Source of the DNA: Arthrobotrys musiformis
Taxonomy: Eukaryota; Ascomycota; Orbiliomycetes; Orbiliales; Orbiliaceae
DNA length: 64,000 nt
Direction of reading: 5' to 3'
NCBI GenBank assembly: GCA_036971715.1
Contig: JAVHJL010000005.1
Coordinates: 3,410,001 to 3,474,000 of the forward strand
The notes under the pieces were generated by a model. That model searched no databases. It was given only the letters and a program-made list of their open reading frames with translations, and was not told the DNA's origin. The translations under genes were made by a program, and so were the position numbers. Shown piece after piece: positions 12,110 to 21,844 of this stretch. Position 1 is the first letter of the stretch, and each line of letters begins with the position of its first letter.

Positions 12110-15100
12110 TTTTTCTTTTTCTTCTTCTTCTTCTTCTTCTTATTTCTTCTCATTTTTCTTCGTCCTTTTCTTTCTTTTCTTTTCTTTTTGTTTTTATTCT
12201 CTTTCTTCTTTTGTTCTCCTTCTTCGTGTTTTCTTTCTTGTTCCCTTCTTCAGCCTTCAATTATTACAAACGTATAATAATCCATTCTATCCCCATGTAC
12301 CCCAGCTCCCCCGATACTTGTGAAACAAGTATCGAGCAAACCGCAAGGGCTGTCAACGACAAGCCCAAACTCCCGCTCCGGTTCAAAGTTCATTGAACTG
12401 GAGGCTCCCAATAGGAAGCCGTTCAAAGATATCTTTGGCATGGTCCGCCGACCAGCCATAACATGTCGTAGTAGATACGACCCTTGAATCTTCAGGATGG
12501 AAAAGTTACCGACGTAGCTGTACGAAGCGTTAACGACTCTCGGCTGCCATTGAGCCTGAGAGCTTAAGAGTGCAAGAACGGCGTCTGTTATTTGACCGCG
12601 TTTCGGAAGTCGTTGATGTCCGGATCCGTCAAGTCGTACCGCGTGATTTAAGTATATTGTCCTTCATCGTCCTAGGTCTGGGCGTTCGTTTGTATTCCCC
12701 GGGCCCTCTTGACGAAGCGAGCCAAAGGGTTCGATCGCAGTCGTAATGGATAAGCCACAAATTCGATTTTCGATAAAACTGCATCAACACTCCCGTAATC
12801 TTCCAGTAGGGTCCTAGCTCACGAAAGCCAGGCACCCCGCCGTAAAACTCGCAAAGAAGAGGAGGCCGGGTGACCGGCAAATGGAACGGGTTCCCCAAAC
12901 CATCAATTCCATATGCCGTCACAAGCGCATACAGAGTATCTCTCAAAAACGCTGTATATGGTGCTTTTTAAACGGTTGCATGTCGATAGGTTTTTGCGTA
13001 GTGTAGTTAGGTGCATTCTGATAATGCCCTTGCAAGCTCTGTTTCAATATATGCTCGACAGAGGATAATTGTAAATCGAATAGCGCAATTGATAAATCCA
13101 AGGCTATGTTATTTTAGGCCCAGAGCAACAGGCTCACGAGGTCAGCCATGCGTGCCTTCTCAACATTTTATCCCTCCTAAATGTTATCGCCAAGGATTAG
13201 CGATATTCGTAGACCTTGTGGTAATTTGTATAGGCGCACATATAAATAGTGTGTACCTATCCAAAGATACCACTAGACTTAAAGGAATAGGTACGTACGT
13301 GCGTAGGCGGTTCGGTAAAAGTAACAGATAGGAGTGTGCGTGGCATTCCAGTATCTCAGATACCAAATGGAGTAATTAGTTGGGCAACGACGCTTGGGTG
13401 GGGCATACATCCTTGTCATCTTATCTCGGCCGGCCACGCACCAAGCCACTACAACGTAAAGAGGCCATGTGCGTGCCTTCTTTATTTGTAGCTTGCTAGG
13501 GACTCCTTGTATGTAACCAAGGAAGCCCCGGTAAGCTGGGTAGTGTACACACAAGTATCTATAAACCGATCTAGTTAGTCTCAATGGTAAGAGATAATTG
13601 ATAGAGTGTCTGCATATACTTACGTATCAAATAAAACCACAGATATCCAGATATATCCAAAACGGTGCGAACGGCCATTGTATTTTCATTGGCCATACGA
13701 CGGCCTCCGGACTTAGGGGGATGCCGACATCGGCTATCCCCATTTCGTGATTTCTCCCCACTCGATTCTTCTTTCCGTAACGAGCTCTAAGTCTTAAAGT
13801 CATTACTTTGCTGCGGAGGTAGGGAATATAGACTAGGTGCTTACCTTCCTGCCCTGCTATTCTACCCCCCCCATGATGTTCAGTCGACGTAGCCTGGAAC
13901 CATCTAGCAGGGGGCTCCTGATTGGCTTCCTGCATATGGAAAACCAGCCCCGGCATTTCAACCTCAAAACCGAAAAGAAAAACCCATACCCGTGAATTCG
14001 TAAGTAAATTCCCCGAGACTATCAGCCTGCGCTTTTCGAACGACCTCAAAGCCGCAGGGGTCGAAACCTTCCAACCAGCTCCTTGAGGAGGCTATTTATC
14101 CTTATCTTAGCCTCTTTTTATTTCATTGCGCAGCGAATAGTCCCGGGGAATTTAGTTCTGTTTGTCTTTTAGTATCGGCTCGAGTTATGGATTGCGGGTC
14201 CATATCGAGGCCGACCCCTTTTGGTTCTGGCTCCATTGTTTTCAGCCCGCCTCCATGGAGGACGGGCACGTCGAGTGTGATCGATATATCGGAAGATAAA
14301 TCGACCACAAAGTCGTTTTGGGGCCGGAAGCCGCTTGAACCCATGTTGTGGGGTTCCCTGAATGTCAAAGGTAATCTTTTCCAAAACATTCCCGCATGTC
14401 TGGAAGTTGAACTCATAGGTGATCCGATGGCCGTATCAGTGACAGCGGATTAGTCTTGGTGAAGCTTTGTCTTATAAGCCGGTATTTTTGCGGACCATTA
14501 AGCTGACGACGCATAAGACAAGCAGGCTCGATATTGCCATGCATCTTCTCATCGACCTCCGAAGCTTTTACAACCTGCCACGATTTAAGTTAGTCCAATA
14601 CATCTTCATCGAATTTGTATTAAAGGATACATACGTATCGGACCAAAACAGGGTAAATTTACGAAATATGTAAATTAACCGGCCACCAAAACATTCCCTG
14701 GATCGTTGGGATTGTACAATCTTCCTCGTCCGGAGGGCGTCAAGTTTATCCGCACCGTATGTCGTAATACCAATCATGGTCGATATCATATCAGTTACTT
14801 CCATGAATAGCTAGCAGCCCCACCGACTCCCGCATCAGTTGTGGGTCTGGTTGTTCCGCCCCCCCCGCCACCACCTCCTCAGTTGCCAGCCTTCCCAAGC
14901 CATATATCATCAACATCGGCTGCTGTCCCATCTATTCGCCAAAAGTCCCATGCCACCGTAAAATGGGTAAATATTGACTTTTCCCATTTTCGGATTCACC
15001 AGCACCACAGCGCAGGACCAGACGTGCCGATGACCCCCTTTGCTTCCCCGCATTCCTGCCCCATAAGATCTTAAACCTTTGGGGTGTATCTAGATTAATG

Positions 15101-18100
15101 TCTATTGTGGCTCTCTGGAGGACTTCTTTTTTAAGAAAACGGATTGGTATCTGTGTATTCTCTCTCTGATTTCGGACGCGACGGGGATGGGGGTGGAACA
15201 ATATTCCGACCCCAGCGTAAAAAGAGCAATCATAATTAGCTCTACATCGGAGCCTCCACTATACCGGGGGGGGACAAAAGACTCCTCCACATATCTAGGG
15301 CGATTTCTTGCTTCGCCGCGTATTCGCGTGGGATCCCAGTATTTGGGACCCACATTTTCCATACCCGCTCTGGGGTCCCCACAATAATGATCCCCACATG
15401 GGCCACAAGTTGAGAAGTCTGGTGACGAGACAACATGGACCAGGCGTATGCTTCAGACCCTTTAAGTCCATCAATGCTGTCGGACGTACGACAGAGACGA
15501 GAGCGGTCTTTCAGGAAAACTTCGTCTAGGATCCGGTCAGGCTGAAGAGGTCTGGTGTTTGTGAAAGCAAACTTCCTTTAAATCGTCGGACGAGTTCTTA
15601 GCGTTCGGGGCGTTTTGTAACCTGAAGACCCCTTGGATCTGCTTGATGCTACTGCAGGAATTTTATCTTGCTGGCAAAATAAGATCCCGATTTTATATTA
15701 GCAATTTGTTGCAGTATACTTATAAAGATTTGGGAGCATTACCAAACATAACGTGGATTTGTAGCACGTTCTACGATCCATTCCGCGAAAAAAAATCCCA
15801 CAAGTGTAGCAAATTCACCGATGATTCTACCATTTCCGATTTTAAGGGTAGCGTCGTGCGTACCCGCTAGTACCTTAAATTTAAAAACGAATAAATCCGG
15901 CGTGATCAAGATGGACGTCAAACCTCTCAATATCTCAGGGGAATTCCACAGCGGCGTAAACAAACTACCCCGGTTGACCATCCAAATTAGGAAGCAGCTT
16001 CTGAGCCCCGAGCCAGGTGCTGCATCTATGACCTATACCTGACGTCTCCTGACAACAAAAGATGTTTGATAACCAATGAACTGGTTCGAGGTTCCTTCCG
16101 CGGTAGAATCCATTGTAAGCCCGTATATGAGCACCAAATTCGTGGTCGAATAATTAGTTTTCCCAGAGAGCTCAAGCGGTGTCTGTAGGTAGAGGTATGC
16201 TCCGACCCTCAGTTATCGAATTCCGAATCAAGATATTCCTGGTCTTATTTCAGGCTTCGGGGGGGTTTTTTTTTAAAGTAAGGCAGATTTGGATTAATCG
16301 GCGGGTCCGAGCTTGTTGTGAATCGTAGCCAAAGGAGGCCCGATGGAGGGTAATAGCTGCTGTTGTCGTTGGTAACTGTCGGGAAAATATATCCTTCCGA
16401 AATAAATCAACTATCACTGGACTCGTGGCGAAAGTAAAACGAGACCCAATCGTTTGCCGAAGCGGCGCATATGCCGCATATATCCAAATCCTCAACGGTC
16501 TTGAGGGGGGTTGAGATGCCGGTTTCCTCCAACTAAGTACAAGGGGAGGCCCAATTGCAATGGACCATCCCCAGAGGTGGGCTGCGGTGTCATCGATCAT
16601 AGGGGAGGTCCAACGGACCATCCCCAGACGTGAGCTACCGCAGCGCCACCCCCAAGCCGACGGATCATCGAGGCAAGGGGCGGACGGGCGAGCGTATATG
16701 CATCGCCCGAGCCCCACTCCAATCATCTCGTCTTTTTCTTGCATACGCCCCTGGCACCTTTCCCATCGCGTACATCAGATCTGAAAGCGATGATTTGCAA
16801 CGGCAAGATATTGTTATCGTGGAGGACAAAGCATCCGTTCGTACTATTGACGAATCGGTATTAAAGTTCGCCCGCATCTCTTCTACGAGAACCAACAAAA
16901 TATTAGTGATAGGAATCAAAAGATGGGGGGTTTGTTTTAGACATACTGCTTTTGAAACCGGTAATAGCAACGTAATCCCTCTCGCTGATATCGTAGTCGT
17001 ATCCAGATATCAGCGAAGAAAACAAAACTACCACAAGAAAGAGTAGCTACGTCCGTCGGAAAATATTTATGCGTATGAGTAAAAGTTTTCTATAACTCAT
17101 CGGCAATGCATATCGTAGGTCTGGTGTATGTTTTCGCCCCACAGAATTTTTAGGGAATCGCAACTGTAGGCTCGGGTAGACGTCAAGAGTGTCTGGCGCA
17201 GTTTGCGTGCAGTTTCTAGCGAGAGAGGAAACGGAGTCGACCGGGACCAGAGGAAAACCCCTGGAGCCGGGACTCGACGCTTCCTCATCAGCGCTATCAG
17301 TCGTTCTATTTTGACAAGTCCGTTAGCATATATTTTAATTGGCGGAATAATTAGAGGATACATACGTTCTGCTCAAAACACGGGGGCGGGACGGGACCAT
17401 GAAAGATCCCATCGCTAAGGGATACCCCCCCGTCTGGCGAGCCCTGCGACAGGGCCGCCATACCTGACGTGGGGGGCCGGACGTACAAAGCCTGTAAATG
17501 TTTTATAGTTAGTGCCACGTCTTTGAATTTTATAGCATTACGTTGTCAGAGTATCAGGAATACTCAAGACGGGAGGGGGTTTTATCAACGAACCTTTTTA
17601 AGGGCTATAATGTTTCCAGCCGAGACCGATAGGTCTGGCTTCTTCTTGGTGACAAATTCTGCTTGATGCCTTTAGATAATCCCCATTAGGGTAGTGATTG
17701 AAAGAATACATACCTTTTCGGGCGACCCACCCCACCATGCGGTACGCCCCCGTCCTGGCGAGCCCCACGGGGCCGCCTTATATTGTCGGGGTGTGCTATA
17801 CGATGTATTAGAACAATATTTCCCTTGGCGAAATTATTTGTTGCGAGGAAAGTACATACCTATTTGAAGCTACACCCCGATCGATGATGTTTCCTGGAAC
17901 TCTGGTGGGAAAGACGACCGTGCTCGGCGAGGAGCATGAAGTCGGACTCTTTTTCCCACCTTATGATGTCGTTAGAAAAGTTTTGTTGGAGAAAGGAGGA
18001 ATGAAAATATATACATACCATATCCTTAATTTTCTGGATCAATTGGAACATCTCACCAAATATGTATACACCCTAACTTCAATAAGAAGTCCCCTATAGG

Positions 18101-18383
18101 GAACATTAATATTAGGATGAAATAGATTGTTGTTAAGAAGGGATACATACCATCTCAATAAACTTGTAGCTCGAGTGAAAGTTCCCCAGCTGGGGAACGC
18201 ACCGGTCCCGGCGAGTCCCAAAGGACCGCCATCGCGGGACGGTGAAATTCACCACCACAGCAGCCAACAGGGTAAAGAATGTCCCCAGCTGGGGAATATG
18301 GCACCGGCAAGCACAATGGCTGCCGTTTGCCATGTCTTTTTGAAAGATAACATAAAAGTTCTGCAAAGGGGGGCCGACACCAT
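7987..18383 (-). CDS. Long many-exon gene region, unresolved (possibly two genes or a decayed gene)
   Basis: The 5' end is the best supported part. A CT-rich leader ending in ATCAACATC precedes an ATG at 18383, which opens a frame of 44 codons containing a hydrophobic segment (TAAIVLAGAIF). Five introns with GTATGT donors follow: 18094-18150, 17960-18018, 17796-17859, 17670-17713 and 17306-17365. Open stretches on the same strand continue at 16.2-17.0, 15.1-15.4, 13.6-14.4, 12.6-12.9, 11.0-11.7 and 9.3-10.5 kb. The last, 8397-7987, ends in a stop and carries the motif VWLGLDDQ. I could not join these in one frame, and several open segments overlap in different frames. No domain was recognised. 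Whether it is one gene, two genes or a pseudogene is undecided, so the limits are approximate. Confidence 0.35.
10251..10261. repeat. Dispersed 11-mer GGGTACGAGAC, copy 2
   Basis: Exact copy of the 11-mer also found at 426-436 and 33083-33093. Its flanks here are not shared with the other two. Confidence 0.35.
10473..10497. repeat. Bulged GC hairpin
   Basis: The arms are CCCG plus GCGGC, paired with GCCGC plus CGGG. The loop is GCATAT and a single unpaired A sits at 10477 on the 5' arm. The inner hairpin without the outer helix is repeated exactly at 16462-16477. Confidence 0.6.
10543..10581. repeat. Bulged hairpin with extended stem
   Basis: The core arms are GGCC plus TAGGTG, paired with CACCTA plus GGCC. 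The loop is AATAC and a single bulged A is at 10553. The stem extends outwards with CCTAA pairing TTAGG across a two-base bulge. Confidence 0.6.
11840..12245. repeat. CT-rich tract with (CTT)26 microsatellite
   Basis: A long pyrimidine-rich tract contains about 26 uninterrupted CTT units at 12031-12108 and a second run at 12121-12140. It keeps long frames open on the plus strand that would encode only Ser, Phe or Leu runs, so those are not counted as genes. Confidence 0.9.
12312..12334. repeat. Perfect 10-bp hairpin
   Basis: CGATACTTGT pairs perfectly with ACAAGTATCG across a GAA loop. There is no bulge, unlike most other hairpins in this region. Confidence 0.7.
14245..14267. repeat. Bulged GC hairpin
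   Basis: GCCCG plus CCTCC pairs with GGAGG plus CGGGC. The loop is AT and a single bulged A is at 14262 on the 3' arm. Confidence 0.65.
15328..15353. repeat. Bulged GC hairpin
   Basis: GTGGG plus TCCCA pairs with TGGGA plus CCCAC. The loop is GTATT and a single bulged A is at 15333 on the 5' arm. Confidence 0.6.
16462..16477. repeat. Inner-hairpin copy GCGGC/GCCGC
   Basis: Same 16 bases as the inner part of the hairpin at 10473-10497 (GCGGC, GCATAT, GCCGC), but without the outer helix. Confidence 0.5.
16543..16650. repeat. Tandem pair of bulged hairpins, about 59-bp unit
   Basis: Two copies share GGACCATCCCCAGA and diverging flanks. The second (16602-16625) pairs GGGGA plus GGTCC with GGACC plus TCCCC, with loop AAC and a bulged A at 16620. 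The first (16543-16572) has the same outer helix and bulge, a longer loop and one C-A mismatch. Confidence 0.6.
17435..17460. repeat. Three-helix hairpin repeat, copy 1
   Basis: TGGCG plus GCCCTG pairs with CAGGGC plus CGCCA. The loop is CGA and the bulged A is at 17440. A further flanking C6/G6 pairing is possible. It lies about 70 bases from a GTATGT donor of the minus-strand gene region. Confidence 0.65.
17757..17777. repeat. Three-helix hairpin repeat, copy 2
   Basis: GGCG plus GCCCC pairs with GGGGC plus CGCC. The loop is AC and the bulged A is at 17761. An outer CCCCG/CGGGG pairing is available in the flanks. It is 44 bases from a GTATGT donor. Confidence 0.65.
18181..18198. repeat. 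Perfect 18-bp palindrome
   Basis: Palindrome centred on CCCCAGCTGGGG. A 14-bp version is at 18282-18295. Both lie in the first exon-like interval of the minus-strand gene region. Confidence 0.7.
18205..18240. repeat. Three-helix hairpin repeat, copy 3
   Basis: The inner part pairs GGCG plus GTCC with GGAC plus CGCC, with loop CAAA and the bulged A at 18214. An outer helix GTCCC/GGGAC encloses it. Compared with copies 1 and 2, both partners of the inner C-G pair have changed to T-A. Confidence 0.65.
18282..18295. repeat. 14-bp palindrome CCCCAGCTGGGG type
   Basis: TCCCCAGCTGGGGA, the second copy of the palindrome at 18181-18198. Confidence 0.65.
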
Positions 18384-19042
18384 GATGTTGATGGGTTTGA
18401 TGGAGATGAGATGATGATGGGTTGATGAAGAAGGTGGAAGGAAGAAGGAAGAAGGAAGGAGGAAGAAGATGACGGAGAGATGAATGGTGGAGTGAAGGAA
18501 AGAGGAAAAGAAATAGTTTTCCAGGAGGAGGGAGGTGGGGGGATATTTATGCTCAGTAAATCCTTGGAAAAGAATCAACAAAAACAAAAGGTTTTCCCGT
18601 TGGAGAGGGCAATATAGACTCGTTGCTAGTCTCGAGGGACGGGTCTTTGGTAAATAAACATACTTATCGGTGGACGCAATCGCACGGCGGGTCCCGTAGA
18701 TCACAGATTGGGGGGTAATATCACGATTGGTGGGAGGACAGTGTGGGCAACGTCTACGGACGTCGTGACGTCGAGGGCACGGGCCTTATGTACAGTATCG
18801 CCGAGGGAATGATATGGCATCAAGAGCATGACAACGTCTACAATCCCAATCGGGAAGTCTATAGCAATCTTTTGGCAAAGTTTCCCTAGTGCTGAGAGTG
18901 GGGGTTATAAAAAGGGACCCCATCCCCACATCTTTCTCTTTTTTTCTTTCTTTCTTCTACAACTACGAATAAGATCAAGAGCACATACACAGGTATCCAT
19001 TCTACCCCATCATCACACAGTTTCTTCATCAAACTAGTCACA
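18384..19042. promoter_or_regulatory. Divergent promoter region with TATA box for the CAP gene
   Basis: On the plus strand TATAAAAA at 18906-18913 is followed by a CT-rich leader and then the ATG at 19043. On the minus strand a CT-rich leader at about 18400-18480 leads to the ATG at 18383. The two genes appear to share this roughly 660-bp divergent spacer. Confidence 0.6.
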
Positions 19043-19793
19043 ATGTTCCGTGGAATCATCCTCTTCCTATTTACCCTCCTCGGCTTGGCCACCGGAGTCT
19101 TCGGCCTCGATGCCGTCAAAGGTTCTCAAGGAACCGATGTCGGTGTTCAGGGTGACGAACTCCCCAGTATCCACTGGGACGCCTTAGGTAACCTCCAGGT
19201 CACCATTGCATTGGTAAACAAGTACCGCACCGCCCATCAAGTCTCCGAACTTACTTGGAACACAACTTTGGCGCAGTACGCTGCGAACGCCGCGTACCCA
19301 TGCAAATTTGGTCACTCAAACGGTCCGTACGGGGAAACACTAGCCGGCTCTAACACCATAAACAATCCGGAATGGTATATTTGGTAGTAAGTATTCCCTT
19401 TGCTCCTTGGCTCGGTTGGTACTGACGAGTTGTAGCCTCTACGATGAGAACAAGGATTATGACTTCAAGAACCCCAAGGTCCCCAATCCAGGTACGTATT
19501 CTACTCCTATCTTACTTTCCGTTCTAACATTCTCTAGCTACGGCTCACTTTACACAACTAGTCTGGGCTTCCACCAAACAGATGGGATGTGCATTTATCG
19601 AAGGTTGCAAAGAGTAAGTCACCATTAATCCTCACAAAAAAGATCTCACTAACAAATTCACAGTGTGAAGTACCAGTTATGGTGTGAATTTGTCCCGAAA
19701 GGAAGCACCGGCTCTCAACTGGCTTACCGCAACAACGTCAAACCAGCTGATAAAACGAAGGAGATCCCCGGCATGCCTCCTGCCCACATTTGA
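19043..19793 (+). CDS. Secreted CAP/SCP domain (PR-1-like) protein
   Basis: Four exons (19043-19386, 19436-19491, 19538-19613, 19664-19793) join in frame to 201 residues, with 46-50 bp introns and GTAAGT/GTACGT donors. The first 20 or so residues are a hydrophobic signal peptide. The CAP signatures are clear: LTWNTTLAQYAANAAYPCKF, then GHSNGPYGETLA, then HFTQLVWASTKQMGCAF, with the two conserved His of the CAP cavity and paired Cys. The domain ends with QLWCEFVPKGS. Fungal PR-1 proteins are secreted and some bind sterols or fatty acids; which ligand applies here cannot be seen. The length is a little over a bare CAP domain because of short extensions. The start is the first ATG after the TATA box and leader. 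Confidence 0.92.
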
Positions 19794-19852
19794 ATTGGTT
19801 TGGATTTCGTTTGATTACCTTGTTACTACGTCATTTGAGCAGTACTATTTGT

Positions 19853-19910
19853 ATTGTATTGTCTTGTCTTGTCTTGTCTTGCCTTGTCTTGTCTTGTCTT
19901 ATCTTCCTTC
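19853..19910. repeat. TTGTC pentanucleotide microsatellite
   Basis: About ten imperfect TTGTC/TTGTA units in the 3' flank of the CAP gene. Confidence 0.8.
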
Positions 19911-20031
19911 TAGTTTTTCAGCTCTGGTTCATACATGATCCCTAGACGAAAGAAGCTGTCTTAACGACTCAGCATCGAATAATCGAGGTGAAGTGGGGAC
20001 ACTGAGTGGTGATTCAAGAAGGTCTTTATTT

Positions 20032-20668
20032 TCATCTTTGTTTACATTGAGCAATTAATACATCCTCATCAATCTGAATCCCAAGTGTTCTATCTATCTT
20101 GACAGTAATAGTTCCTGACATGTATGTAGTAAAGTAAAGTGGAGTTGAAATTGTGGCGTGAACATCGTGTACCGTAACACGATCCCAATCCGGCATAGCA
20201 ACGTCTCTGCCTGTTGCAGAAAATGCGTTGTGCACAACCTCCACACTTCCTCTACCAACCAAACAACCAGCTTTCCAAATCTTCAACATCGATTCGACAT
20301 CGTCCTTCTCCCAAAATGGTATCTCCACTGCACGGATTCTTTTCGCTGTTAGTATGATAAAGCTGACCTTCGGTGGAATTAGGGCGGTGGTGTTTATATC
20401 GACGGATATAGCATTACCGACGCTGCGACAGCAAATACTGTACGAATCACGATGATATCGTCTGAAGCCGGCATGCACGCCGCCAGATTGGGCTATACAT
20501 CACGAGATACCCGATCTCATACCGATCGTTCGGCTTAAACCGACGCCAAAAGGAGATTACAAAGGGCCTCTCAGACACCTGCACGCTGCTGACTACCGTC
20601 AATGGCGTGGGAGCTACCCCGGTTAAATCTTCGGCCTTTCCGGCAGGTTTGGCGCCGAAAAAATGCAA
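20032..20668 (-). CDS. Unrecognised protein, 5' end unresolved
   Basis: Two exons, upstream-20523 and 20461-20032, with a 61-bp GTATGA intron, give at least 190 residues in one frame. The N-terminal part contains TPLTVVSSVQVSERPF and the C-terminal part contains PEWDRV-like and FTTYMSGTITVKIDR segments, which suggest beta strands. No family was recognised. There is no ATG in the first exon as read (only TTG at 20668), so either an upstream exon exists or the gene has lost its start. Confidence 0.4.
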
Positions 20669-21029
20669 CAGTTCGTGCGACGAACCCTGAACCAGCGACG
20701 GCCAGACTGGGTATAATGGCTACATAAAGGCGGGGGTCGGGACGGGGGTAACTGGACTAGCTCTAACTAGCTTCTCTCTGGCTTCTGCGGGGGAGTGAGG
20801 GATAGCACTGGTATATATAGATAGACCCATTGGCAGCTTTGGTAGAGCTGTGACACGCTCTTTGACCACTTCGAGCTAAGTTACACGGGTATAAGGACTA
20901 CCATCTACACCTACACCACATCGACCACATCTACACTGCACGAGCTGTAAGTCCCCTCTATGCTAAAGCCCCAAAGTATATACCTAGGTATAACTCAGCT
21001 AACTAAGCCCAGCTCAAGGAAGAAGAAAA
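20669..21029. other. Intergenic spacer
   Basis: Holds the probable promoter of the membrane-protein gene at 21030 and, at 20979-20992, a copy of the TATACCTAGGTATA palindrome. No gene seen. Confidence 0.5.
20979..20992. repeat. TATACCTAGGTATA palindrome, copy 2
   Basis: 14-bp palindrome with the same core as 77-94. Confidence 0.55.
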
Positions 21030-21654
21030 ATGGGGAAGACCTACACGCACACCCCCACCCCGCTGCTAACCCTGTGGCTCACCATCTCCCTCCCCCTCGT
21101 CCTCTGGGACTTCTCCTACGTTATGCTCCGCCCCCACTCCATGCCGGGCGGTAAATACCACCTCCCCTGGAAACCCTACGCCCTCCACTGCGAAATCGAC
21201 CTCGTCTACGGGTTCAAACACTACGAAGAAGGGAACGGGTTCAATCCTGCCCAAAGCGCCATGAATTTCGTAGAGACAGTAGGGTATCTGTATTATCTGT
21301 ATCTTGTTAGGAGTGGAGATGGGGAGAAGGGTGTTTTTGGGGTTAGGACTGTGGCTGGGAGGAAGGCTGGACGGGCTGTGGTGGTGGGACTTGTAGCCTT
21401 CGTCGCGACGTTTTGGAAGACGGTGATTTATTGTTCGTCCCCCCCTTCACTACTATAATATGAATCAAGCTAATGGGAATGCAGGGTTGATTGAGATACT
21501 GGGCGGGTATAAAAATATCGGCCACAATGACTTCACGACGATATTCTGGTTCTGGATCATGACTAATGGTCCGTGGCTTGTGCTCCCTGCATACGGGATC
21601 TATAAGTTCGGCGGGGAGATAGTGGATGCGCTGGCCGGGGAGAAGGAGGAGTAG
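21030..21654 (+). CDS. EXPERA/EBP-like integral membrane protein
   Basis: Two exons, 21030-21432 and 21485-21654, are separated by a 52-bp intron and give 190 residues. Four hydrophobic segments are visible: LLTLWLTISLPLVLWDFSYV, a second beginning AMNFVETVGYLYYLYLV, a third VVVGLVAFVATFWKTVIY, and a fourth FWIMTNGPWLVLPAYGIY. The acidic motifs EIDLVYG and NFVETVGY and the closing NGPWLVLP block match the pattern of the EXPERA superfamily (emopamil-binding sterol isomerase, TMEM97, TM6SF). Proteins of this type act in the endoplasmic reticulum on sterols or related lipids. Whether this one has delta8-delta7 isomerase activity cannot be told. The start is the first ATG of the open frame. Confidence 0.7.
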
Positions 21655-21844
21655 ATGTATTTATCAGCAATGAAGCCACTCTTTCAAGCACGCCAACCTC
21701 GAGGTTATCGTCACTGTGATTTATGTGAGATTAAAGCTGACCCGCAGATGCAGCCGATAAACCGGCATAAATACGGCTATATAACCCCGACCCACCCCCA
21801 TTATCCTCACCAGCGTCAACGAACAATGTCTACGAACCTCCAAA

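Noticed and set aside
11780..12396. Three overlapping plus-strand open frames of 165-189 codons and a Lys-rich minus-strand frame
   Set aside because: They are kept open by the CTT/pyrimidine tract and would encode only Phe, Ser, Leu or Lys runs.
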